Source of the DNA: Paraphysomonas bandaiensis
Lineage: Eukaryota; Chrysophyceae
DNA length: 64,000 nt
Assembly: GCA_965644295.1 (NCBI GenBank)
Contig: CBFFRP010000078.1
Coordinates: forward strand, 229,303-293,302
Direction: 5' to 3'
Both the position numbers and the translations under genes were made by a program. How positions within the stretch are numbered: position 1 is the stretch's first letter; each line of letters opens with the position of its first letter. Shown here in pieces: positions 45,582 to 55,524 of this stretch. The notes below the pieces were generated by a model. That model saw only the letters and a program-made list of their open reading frames with translations. It was not told where the DNA came from and made no database searches.

Positions 45582-46240
45582 GGATATGTTTAGATAGTCA
45601 TAGAGGTATCATTGAATTGATTGAATGATAAGATTCTTATACAATGTATGTATGTATATGTTTATTGATCTTGTTCATATGATTGTATATATATGGATAT
45701 ATATGTATCTATACCACCTACTTATACCTGCTTACATCTACATACATATACATAGTCTATATATATATATATATAATCAACTCACTTGACTATATGATGA
45801 AAGTTCACTTCATTGATTTTCTTCTATCAAATCATTGGCTCATACTATAATCTTCACCTTCAAATCACTTCAAAGAAGTGTAGACAATACAGATAGAATA
45901 CTTTGTGGAATACAGTTATTCTCCACCTCACAATTTCTTTCATTTACAAGAATACTTACCGTATTACTATGTTGAAGAAAACAACAGAATATCTATTCAA
46001 CTACGTATGTATATCCTTCTATTCCATGTTCATAGGGATGTCAGTTGCTGTGTATATGTATATATATGTTTTCTTTACGTACGAACATAAATCAAAAACG
46101 TATCTTGAAGGGATTATGTGTAACCGAATATAGATTTGAGGTGTCATATGTATGTATATATGCACATTGCATGCAAACATTATCTTGCAACTTTAACAAG
46201 TAAGAAACATTCTATTCAAACTAATATATCAAACAATAAA
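45582..46240. other. Divergent promoter region between ITPK and the phosphagen kinase
   Basis: AT-rich with TATA microsatellite tracts. Short frames at 45903-46133 have no support. No discrete regulatory motif that I can defend. Confidence 0.4.
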
Positions 46241-47587
46241 ATGGGAGCTGGTGCATCTGCTGTTGAACAAGCTGAAGTAAATAAACTTCCTCAATATACT
46301 ATCTTGGGTGGGGATGCCAAGTATGATGAACTGAAAGGGGAAGATGGAAAGGTTGACCTCTCCAAGATTCAGGACCCCTATCTTGCCTATGGAGGTACCT
46401 ACGCTGGTGATCCCAAAGATACTGCTGATTTCAAGTATGTTACATTCGAGTCTGTACCAAACTTCACTGAAGCTCATAAGTCTGCTATGGCGAAACACCT
46501 CACTCCTGAGCTCTTTGAGAAACTTAAGGACGTCAAGTCTAGCAAGGGATACACTCTATCCAATGTGATCATGACTGGTGTTGTTACTCCTCATCTTGGT
46601 GTTGGAGCAACTGCTGGCGATGAGGAGTGCTGGGAGCTATTCAAGGATCTCTTCTACCCTATTATCAAGGACTGGCATGGATATGATCCTGAGACTCAAA
46701 CTCACCCTATGGACCTTGATCCTTCTAAGCTTGTCTTCTCTGATGAACAGAAGGCTACGTTTAACGAATATGTTGCATCAACTCGTATTCGTGCTGCTCG
46801 TAATATTGCTGGATTTTCACTTCCTTGCGGCTCTACCGATGAGGATCGCGCTGGTGTGGAGGCTGTTCTCAAGCAGGCTTTCGCTGGCCTCGAGGGCGAA
46901 CTTGCTGGCACTTACTACGAGCTTGGTGGTCTTTCTGACGAACAGAGAGACTTCCTTCTTAACAAGGGCTTTCTCTTCCAGATTCCATCTGCCAGGAACC
47001 TCCTCACCGGTGCTGGTGCAGCTCGCTCATGGCCCAACAACAGAGGAATCTTTCACAACGAGGCTCAGACTGCTCTCTGCTGGGTCAACGAGGAAGATCA
47101 CTGCCGCATTATTTCCATGGAGATGGGTGGTGACATTCCGTCTGTGTTCACTCGCTTCTGCGCTTTATCCAACGCTTTGAAGGCATCTGCCGAGGCAAAT
47201 GGCACGAAGCTCATGTGGAACGAGAAGCTTGGGTTCCTTGGAACTTGCCCCTCAAACTTGGGTACTGGATTGCGTGCTTCTGTCATGGTCAAGCTTGAGA
47301 ACTTTAACAAGCTTCTTGAGGGCGACAACGCTGAAGACAAAGAGCTCCTGGAGCAGGTCTGCTCTGCTTTTGACCTCCAGCCCCGTGGTTCCGCTGGCGA
47401 GCACTCTCCTGCTGTTGGTGCTAAATTCGATGTTTCCAACAAACAACGACTGGGATTCTCTGAGGTCCAGTTAGTGCAGAAAATGATCGATGGTGTGTCC
47501 AAAGTCATTGAGCTTGAGAAGATGCTCGCTGCTGGTTCATCGCCTGCTGATGTCAGAGTCAAGGTCCAGGAACTCACCGCTGCGTAA
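46241..47587 (+). CDS. Phosphagen kinase, arginine/taurocyamine kinase type
   Basis: A single exon. The frame extends upstream, but ATG 46241 is preferred: it follows AAACAATAAA and begins MGAGASAVEQ, a strong N-myristoylation signal. It gives 448 residues, longer than typical 350-360-residue monomers because of an extra N-terminal region. Landmarks: ASTRIRAARNIAGFSLPCG (ATP-binding arginines), the loop MTGVVTPHLGVGATAGDEE, INEEDHC-like WVNEEDHCRIISMEMGGD, and the active-site cysteine signature LGTCPSNLGTGLRASV. The enzyme reversibly transfers phosphate between ATP and a guanidino compound, buffering ATP. Arg versus taurocyamine preference cannot be read with confidence. Myristoylation would place it at membranes or cilia (inference). 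The intronless, richer codon use suggests high expression. Confidence 0.95.
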   Translation: MGAGASAVEQAEVNKLPQYTILGGDAKYDELKGEDGKVDLSKIQDPYLAYGGTYAGDPKDTADFKYVTFESVPNFTEAHKSAMAKHLTPELFEKLKDVKSSKGYTLSNVIMTGVVTPHLGVGATAGDEECWELFKDLFYPIIKDWHGYDPETQTHPMDLDPSKLVFSDEQKATFNEYVASTRIRAARNIAGFSLPCGSTDEDRAGVEAVLKQAFAGLEGELAGTYYELGGLSDEQRDFLLNKGFLFQIPSARNLLTGAGAARSWPNNRGIFHNEAQTALCWVNEEDHCRIISMEMGGDIPSVFTRFCALSNALKASAEANGTKLMWNEKLGFLGTCPSNLGTGLRASVMVKLENFNKLLEGDNAEDKELLEQVCSAFDLQPRGSAGEHSPAVGAKFDVSNKQRLGFSEVQLVQKMIDGVSKVIELEKMLAAGSSPADVRVKVQELTAA

Positions 47588-47915
47588 ACATCCTGTCTCT
47601 GTACTAATCCCAAGCTCTGCAGTTACTGATATGAGAAGCATGTGACTGCCAGCTTTAGCGTGTACCAATTTTTCTGCGCGAGAAATGTGTAATGTGTGGC
47701 TATGTACCTGATTGCATAATAGATTTACGTTGCTTCTAGCTAATAATGAGTAAAATTGAAAATATCGTGTAGCACTCTACTATCCAGTATTATATAGATC
47801 TTACTTATCATCCTGACCTGATCATAGCACCACACTTATCGATCATTTCAATTACATAGTCGTTTCCTAGGCCTGCATACCACATTTTTGTAGGTTAAAT
47901 ATGACCACAAATATT

Positions 47916-47985
47916 CAGGGCTGCGTATCAATTTATTATCAATTATTGAAATTGGAATAATTGAAATTGGGACATCGATTAATTG
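47916..47985. repeat. MITE family 3 left-end fragment
   Basis: CAGGGCTGCGTATCAATTTA followed by TTGAAATTGGGACATCGATT matches the left end of 38950-40202. The right terminus is not found nearby. Confidence 0.65.
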
Positions 47986-48044
47986 ACAAATATACCAAGA
48001 GAAAATAAATGAATCACAACTTTCAACATTTACAAAACAAGTCG

Positions 48045-48470
48045 TGCTCGGACCTTAGATGCTTTTCAGAAAACTAATGCGAGCCGCATACATATAATCA
48101 TATAATTAACATATATTGTTCTTCCTACTGCCCACTCGTGTGGTACAAGGGACACTACTAAGTGTCACTTGTCATTTGTGGAGATGTCTTCGAACCCTGA
48201 CGAATAGACAGGTATTCGGGAATTGGCCCAACTCAAAGGCATCCGAGGTATTGGGCTGACTGCTGAAGTCGAGCTTCTGGGCTGTTCACCTTCAGGACTC
48301 AAAAGTCCTGAAGTTAGCAGATGTCCGGAATATCAACATTCTGCTTGATTACAGCGTTTGCTTTGAGTGATAGAGCAAAAGTGGTTGCATCTTGGTGCTT
48401 TCGTAAAATAGTAGGATGTCAAAGTTAGGCACTGGTTTTAAACGCATATTGCAAATAAAAAGACATCCAC
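48045..48470 (+). mobile_element. Diverged long copy of the retroposon
   Basis: Collinear matches to 31284-31757: GAGCCGCATACATAT, GTGTGGTACAAGGGACAC, AAGTGTCACTTGT, GTATTGGGCTGACTGCTGAA, TTGGTGCTTTCG and the 3' end ATATTGCAAATAAAAAGACA. It contains an internal duplication around 48285-48350 not present in the 31 kb copy. A convincing target duplication was not found. Confidence 0.65.
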
Positions 48471-49740
48471 TACAAATAGACTACTACGTTTACAAACGAA
48501 TAAGGGTGACATTTGCTTTTTTTTTGTACGTTGATACTAGGTTTCAGAGATTCGCATCTTTATCTAAGTCAATTAGATTATAATCGCTTGCTGAATAAAG
48601 GTCGCTTGCTACTAATCGACATACCAAATGTTTTGAAGAAATACCGTATGCAAAAGACATTCCTTTTGGAAACTATACCATTCGTTTATTCTCTCAGAAT
48701 TTGTATAGTGGCCCATTTCAAAATAAATCTTTTGCGACTTTGATGTGAAAAAAGCTTTCTTACTATTTATACTTTTATCCCAAAGTACTCTATTGAATTG
48801 TCCCTTTTTAGCCGCCAGTGAGATAATTATTTGTTATGGGTGACATTTCTTTTGCTTGTGTACAATAAGATGTTGAAATCAGGTATTTATTGATAGAAGT
48901 TATTATCAATTCTTGCTTCTTCCTGAAGAGGAAGAAATTAAGAATGAAGTAACGGATGTTGCTCGTGCTTTGTTTACGTCTGGATATGAATTTGATAATA
49001 TGGATACGCATTATCTGAAAGAACATGTGTCAATACAATACAGAAATGTTTTCCGTCATACCGATATACAGTCAATAAAAAGGAGATTCCTTGTATAGTA
49101 CCACAGTTTAACGAAATATCGACTTTGATTACGACGTAGTTTTTTCTCTATAATTCTTTTTGGAAGGACAGTACTCACATCATAAGCCGGTATCCCCTTT
49201 ACCTTTCACAGGAATTTCACCATAACTTAACATCCCATAAACGGTAATAAAGTAAAATAACATCTAATGCTACATGCAACCTATCTGAAATGTGAGCATT
49301 CGCCTATGTCCTTATTCCATATATAAACAAAGACAGCGGAAAAGGAAGAGGTCAAAAGAGATATTACAAATTAGATTAGGATGTAACGGATTTAGAAAAA
49401 TCAGCCACTCATACGGTTTGCAGATAAACTGTGGCAAAGTTATCAGGTTCTAAAATCGAAGAAGCATCGTATTCAACAAGAAAAGTTGTATACCCTACTA
49501 TGTTGAAGATGTGAAACTAATAAATACTAATTCTTAGATGATTAGGTTGATAGAGGGAAAAATAATATCGAAGTTGAAATATTATTAGGATGATTGAAAA
49601 TTCAACGACCAAAATGTATACATTCGCAAGTTAAAAATCACGAATCTGAAACCGTTATACTCCTATAGGGGTATACCACCACACTAAGGATATACCGGGT
49701 AAACCGACACATTCAACTGCTCTATTAGTGACCAACCTGA

Positions 49741-50322
49741 TCATCTGATATGACGAATATTTTCGGCGGCAGAAAGCCGAGGAATAAATTCCGCCACTAT
49801 ATCAAATGCATTGGGTCTCTGATTTCTGAAGTTTTTTACATAATCAGTGCAACTAAAAAGGATATTCGAATACGCCTTCAATTCCCGGTCAATTTCCCGG
49901 TTTCGAATGATTTTCTTGATTTCATCTTTCACAGCTTCATCATTCAAAAAAGCTCTTGCTTCCCGGTGCTTCGTACGAAATTTAGATAACAATGTTACAT
50001 CCGAATTAGATTTTGCTTCTTCATATCGTTTCATAAGCATCTGTATACAATATGAATTAAATAATTATATAAAACATATATATATTTTAACCTCTATTGA
50101 ACATATATGTATATTACAACTCTCTAAGAATTCCTCATCACTATATATGCATGATGTATACCCTTCTTCAATAAATTGTAATTCATGTATTTTATAATAT
50201 TGAATTAGTATAAATAATTCATATATATAATTGATAGTAATTCCAGATATATTTCCTTGTAAACGTTTTAAATTTAATGATAATAAAGTTTCATAGTCAT
50301 CATTATTGATATTCATATTCAT
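49741..50322 (-). CDS. Small helical protein, function unknown
   Basis: Two exons join in frame (50322-50092 and 50040-49741), giving 176 residues. It begins MNMNINNDDYETLLSLNLKR. The protein is charged and helical throughout, with a central segment KRYEEAKSNSDVTLLSKFRT and a Lys/Arg/Glu-rich helix (KDEIKKIIRNREIDRELKAY), ending AENIRHIR. No domain recognised. It lies just left of the Harbinger composite, with about 190 bp between its start and the transposon end. Confidence 0.6.
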
Positions 50323-50747
50323 GTGAGATGATTATGTATGTATGTCTATGTATATATATAGGTATATATATGTATATGTGTGTATATAGAGAGTATTGAG
50401 TGGTAGTTCAATATAATAATATGTTAGTATATAATATCTTATTGTTATAATCGAATTATTAGATGATGATTCTATTAATAGTGTGGTGATGTAATGTACA
50501 GTTAATGTGACCTTAGGCCACTAATTATGGTGAAGACAAAAATCAAAAAGACAAAAGACAAAAAGACAAAAGACATTTTTTCAGCAGAATTGTTTTTGTC
50601 CAGGTGCGAATTATGGCGCAGACAGAAAGACAAAAGACAAAAGCATGGATTTTGTGTTTCATACTCGCTTGTTCTCACTGAATGCATTGTGAATCAAAGC
50701 ATTAGCATTATAACACAAGTCACAAGTGACAGTGTAAAGTTTATAGT

Positions 50748-51740
50748 ATGATATTTCGCGTGGGTACATTGTCCCGAAAGTACTTAGTATACAAAAAGGA
50801 GAAAACAACCTTCATCAAACAGCTTGTGAAGAAAACTCGAGCGTCCAGTGAGGATCGTATAATTGCAAGAAAAAATGTGTATGAACGTATTGACTACGAT
50901 AACACGCCATGGGACCTCCTGCTGAGGGATGCAAGGATAAGAGACCCAACAACTCGTGAAGGTATGACTTCTGGTACTGTTTTACATATCACGTGACTCT
51001 GCATCAGGCAAGCTTTTCAGAACGCGTTTTCGATTTCCGTATCAAATGTTTCAAGAAATAGTCCTATGGGCTAAAGATTCCTCACTTCGTAAGAATAGGT
51101 TTACAGGGCAACCCATCGCTGATACTGTCACTTCGTAAGAATAAGTTAACAGGGCAACCCATCGCTGATACTGTTAGGTGTTGCTGTTAGGTGTATGCCA
51201 GCTTAGGACTTCCTGGTGTGATTGGATCAACTGATGTTGTTCATATTCATTGGGACAGATGTCCTGCTGCATTACGTTCTTTGTATGTTGGAAAAGAAGG
51301 CTATCCTACATTAGCGTATTCGGTGACTTGCACCCACTCAAGACGTATCATTGCAGCTACTTCAGGTCATCCAGGACCTCAGAATCTGGTCAAAGTGGCT
51401 AGAATCGGTTCGCAAGGACATCGAATGCACATTCGGTATACTCAAGGGGCGCTTTCGGATTCTAAAAATTCCTATTCTGCTTCAAAGTAAAGAGGAAATT
51501 GACAATGTATTGTTCACATGCTGTTGTCTACACAATGAGATCATGAGGGATGATAACTTGTTTAAGCTGTGGGAGCAGGGTGTGGAATGGAATGGACCAG
51601 ATGGATTTCATGATTTATGCGACATAGATAAAGCATTTAAAGTTCACAGAGAAAATAACGGTAAGTTGAAAGAAGTTATGCTTAGAGTACAGAGACACAG
51701 ATCTAACAGATCCCAAACATCGATGTGGTACATCGTTTGA
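50748..51740 (+). pseudogene. PIF/Harbinger DDE transposase, broken
   Basis: The first exon ends ARIRDPTTREG; an intron with the acceptor GCATCAG (to about 51007) leads to KLFRTRFRFPYQMFQEIV, the usual N-terminal block. A direct 46-bp duplication (about 51083-51173) introduces a stop. Then comes a jump to GLPGVIGSTDVVHIHWDRCP (first catalytic Asp) and HSRRIIAATSGHPG. The second Asp region is missing. A frame change leads to RKDIECTFGILKGRFRILK (final Glu) and VLFTCCCLHNEIM. DDE order is recognisable but the gene is non-functional. Confidence 0.85.
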
Positions 51741-52007
51741 TACAGTTGAAGCTGTACGTACTGAAGTTGAAAATGAGCACACTGTCCTCAGAAATAAACT
51801 TGTTAACCATTTCATGCGTATGTGTAGTGATAAAACTGTTGTATGGTCATAATTAAAAACTGATTTGTTTCATAAGTACAGTTGATTACTTAGCTCATGC
51901 AATTAACATAGCAAATAGCATATTATTATGCAGTAATTATAGTATAACTGATACCAACATGTGATTATATGCTATAACTAGAATTGCATTGGCATGTTGA
52001 TAATCTT

Positions 52008-52666
52008 TCAATCGGAAACGATTTCCGAGAGGTCCACAGATTTCTCAATGACAGAAGTCTCAGGAGAGTCGCAAGTAAATTTCAGCATGTGAGGTGTGCT
52101 GCTCGTTGAGTTCGATGTTATGGTACTGTCAATGGCAGAACTAGGTGTGCTCATAGTAGAATTACGTGCGTTTTTGGTGGTGTCCATTAATACAGAGGAA
52201 GCTTTTCTCTTCAGCGTTGGAGCTAGATCGGAGTTGATGAACTCTTTGAATTTGTCCTTCATATCTTGGTCGTCCGGAAACATAGTAAAATAATATCTGA
52301 ACTCCTCCATACGATTGTGACGGGCTGTCATTCTAACCTCATATTCTCCTATGCTATTAGAATCTCCCTCCGAATAACCAGACTCCTTCAAGCTCTTATT
52401 GCGCTGCTCCTTTCTTCCTTTCGAACCTTTTGGTACCTTTTCTAGGGGTTTCTCACTGGAAAGACCATTACCGACAATAACTTTGAAACCATCCCAACAA
52501 TGTAGATGTCATTGCTTTCATTTTTGACCAGGAGTGCGGCGTGTCGTAAGAAGTTTCTGTGACAAATTTCTCCAAGCTCTGCAATCGTCGTGGTCTTGAC
52601 ACCATGGGTCTCCATGCCTGCCAAAGCAATAGCAAGCTTCTGCCAATGTTTGAGACTGTAAATCAT
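52008..52666 (-). pseudogene. Harbinger accessory (SANT/Myb-like) gene, frame broken
   Basis: On the minus strand, 52666-52442 begins MIYSLKHWQKLAIALAGMET and 52391-52008 encodes an acidic/Ser-Thr-rich C-terminal part (RMEEFRYYFTMFPDDQDM). A basic link (KVPKGSKGRKEQRNK) is present between them in another frame, so either an intron or a frameshift separates the halves. PIF/Harbinger elements carry a second, Myb/SANT-type ORF opposite the transposase, which is the arrangement here. Confidence 0.55.
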
Positions 52667-52974
52667 TGCGATCTGTGCTGTTTATCAGGTATATAAGCCC
52701 TAATTAGTGCTCTATTGTGTAAAAATGTCTTCCACTCTTGATTTTTGTCTTCGAAGACAAAAAGACATAAATTTGCTCATATTTATGTCTTTTTGTCTCC
52801 CGAAGACAGACTTCTGAGCATGAAAAGCTGAAGTTATAGGAGGACAAAAGACAGAAATCCGTCGAAAGACAAAATGTCTTTTTGTCTTCAAGGACAGAAA
52901 TCGAGAGTGGAAGACATTTTTACACAATGGAGCTTCATTAATAGTTATACACCTGATGAACAGCACCAGGCGCA

Positions 52975-53232
52975 ATGATTTATAGTCTCAAGCATTGGCA
53001 GAAGCTTGCCCATTGCTTTGGCAGGCATGGAGACCCGTGGTGTCAAGACCACGACGATAACAGAGCTTGGAGAAATATGTCTGTGAAACTTCTTACGACA
53101 CGCCGCACTCCTGTCAACAATGAAAGCACTGACAACTACATCAATGAAACCGTATCCCTGACCGAGTATATTCCGGCAGGAACCATAACTATTGATCAGA
53201 TTGTGAAAGGTGAAGAGTGTGTGTTGATTTAA
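52975..53232 (+). pseudogene. Inverted partial copy of the accessory gene
   Basis: It begins MIYSLKHWQKLAHCF, an inverted copy of the start at 52666, frameshifted early (the Leu-Ala-Ile frame continues as LPIALAGMET in another phase). It is cut off by the CATA microsatellite. It marks the right half of the composite element. Confidence 0.65.
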
Positions 53233-53234
53233 AC

Positions 53235-53235
<1 letters not shown>

Positions 53236-53265
<30 letters not shown>

Positions 53266-53543
53266 CATACATACATACATACATACATACATACATACAT
53301 ACATACATACATACATACATACATACATACATACATACATACATACATACATACATACATACATACATACATACATACATACATACATACATACATACAT
53401 ACATACATACATACATACATACATACATACATACATACATACATACATACATACATACATACATACATACATACATACATACATACATACATACATACAT
53501 ACATACATACATACATACATACATACATACATACATACATACA
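53236..53543. repeat. (CATA)n microsatellite, about 308 bp
   Basis: About 77 uninterrupted CATA units inside the right half of the Harbinger composite. It is the longest simple repeat in the window. Open frames across it are artefacts. Confidence 0.95.
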
Positions 53544-54656
53544 CTAGGAACTCTTTGGAATCAACTCTGAAACTATTTGGAAGAAATAAACAACACTGGA
53601 AATAAAGAAGGAAGTCAGTCCTTAATGAGTTCACTCCAGATTTTGTTATTCTTTTGAATAAGGTATATATATCTTATAATGTTATTCAATAGTAATATTT
53701 GTTGATGCAGGACGAAACAATACCGTCAGGCGTGCAGATGAGAGAGTTGTTCGTCAAGACGGTGGAGCTCTCCTGGAATCGTAAAGATGCTGAAAGGATA
53801 AGAAGAGAGCTGGCACAACTCTCGAAGGCGAGGACAATGACACTAACAGCAACGCCAACCAATGGTAGTTATCTTGGTCCGATTGATTTTCTGTTATCCA
53901 TGCAAGTTCTATTTGTTTTATACATATGTTGTTACTATATTATACACGTTAGTTATAATGACGTTGTCAGTGTCAGTTTTAAATTCACAACTTTGTTTAT
54001 TACAATTGACTAATAATTATCACATGATCTAACTGTAAGATACATTTAATCTTGCATGTAATCACAGATATATTGAATGGGATCTAACTACACAAACAAC
54101 TGAAATGTAGTGTGTGTTGTACATATAACATATTGGCAACATATTGTAATAAACTAAATATACAACATACACATTACACATTCAACTTCAAAATTGGGTT
54201 AACAGAAACTCACTTCTATCTTAATTATCAATTATGATATTGGCAGTCATATGTATAGATATCGCTATATTACACAATTATAGAGAAACCACAATGATGA
54301 GTCAACTATCAAGAGGAGTTCATCAAACACTCCAAGTCATCATCCATCTTTCGTCTTATGTGGAAGATAATGATGATGTCAGTGCATGCGATCTATCTTC
54401 ATAATATGGACTTCGAAACAAATTCAAGAATATTACAGGAGAGTTTAAGTGCCATATCTGATGCTGTATAGGAAGTTAAGGGCAGTAACACCCAGCTCTT
54501 TCAACCCAGCTTTTTCAAGGTGTCCGTCACCACGTCGTGCGTATCAGGATTGTGCGCCTCATCTTACTACCATTCAAATCAAGTGCACTCGCAGAGGTTG
54601 AGCGTGTTTATATAAATGTGATGATGATGCTAATCAAGGCAATAAAAAGCATCGTG
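53544..54656. other. Interior of the composite element, degenerate
   Basis: Short frames (for example 53699-54013, starting near QDETIPSGVQMRELFVKTVE) may be remnants of accessory coding sequence. A piece at about 54570-54660 reads SSALAEVERVYINV. Nothing here is an intact gene. Confidence 0.4.
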
Positions 54657-55524
54657 CTTGAAACATTTGATACGTAATTCGAAAACGCGTTCTGAATTTC
54701 TTGCCTGATGCAGTGTGACATGGTATATAATACAATACCAAAAGTCATACCTTCACAAGTTGTGGGATCTCTTACCCTTGTATTCCTCAGCAGGAGTCCC
54801 CATGGTGTGTTATCGTAGCCAATCCGTTCGTAGACATTTCTTCTTGCAAAGATACGATCCTAACTGGACGCTGGAGATTGCTTCATGAGCTGTTTGATCA
54901 AGGATGTCCTGCACAGACAACTTTCGGGACAATGCACTCACACATGAAATATCATGCTATCAACTTTACACAGTCACTTGTGACTTATGTCAGTCTTAAT
55001 GCTTTGCTTCGCAGTATATTCAGTGAGATCCAGCGAGCAGAATTCAAAATTCTAAAAAAAAATCGCTGTTTTTGTCTTTTGTCTTTCTGTGTGTACTATA
55101 ACTTCAGCTCCATTTGCACCCGACAAAAAACAATTTTGATGAAAAAAAATGTCTTTTGTCGTTTTGTCTTTTGTCTCCACTATAATTTGTGGCCTTACAT
55201 TGCTACCGTAATATAGAAATAGCAGGTTTTTATGAGTTTCCTTATTTTGGAGTGTTTTTTAGACACACTACATCGCAAAATATACCACGTTTTAGTAAAC
55301 GGTCGAAATCGTGCTAATTGTAAACCACAATCTACATTATTCTATTATACAGTTCAGTACCGTATTATACAGCTCAGTATTGTGTAGTACAGTGTATTTA
55401 TAGGCTAGTGCTGTTATCGCCATAGCTTGGTGTCTAAAAGTGTCCATAACTATAGCGGTTAACACAGTATCAGTATTAAGCAATTTGAGCTATTTCACAT
55501 TTCAATTGAATTACTATCATCGTG

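Larger units (their letters stand above)
47588..49740. other. 2.1 kb without a supported gene; repeat fragments
   Basis: Holds a MITE-3 left-end fragment (47916-47985) and a retroposon copy (about 48045-48470). From 48500 to 49740 there are only short AT-driven frames on both strands, with neither splice-linked coding nor homology that I can see. Confidence 0.45.
50516..55194. mobile_element. PIF/Harbinger-type inverted composite with a TTA target duplication
   Basis: The termini GGCCACTAATTATGGTGAAG and (right, inverted) GGCCACAAATTATAGTGGAG are flanked by TTA (50513-50515 and 55195-55197). TTA/TAA duplication is the PIF/Harbinger hallmark. The arms are inverted copies of each other for about 540 bp (50516-51055 versus 54657-55194), including the start of a DDE transposase. 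A second inversion is centred near 52820, where a SANT/Myb-like ORF occurs on both sides. Most simply, two copies lie in inverted orientation, the right one deleted and carrying a microsatellite. All coding parts look defective. Confidence 0.88.

Noticed and set aside
46578-47613. Several frames overlapping the phosphagen kinase
   Set aside because: Alternative-frame shadows caused by strong codon bias in a highly expressed gene.
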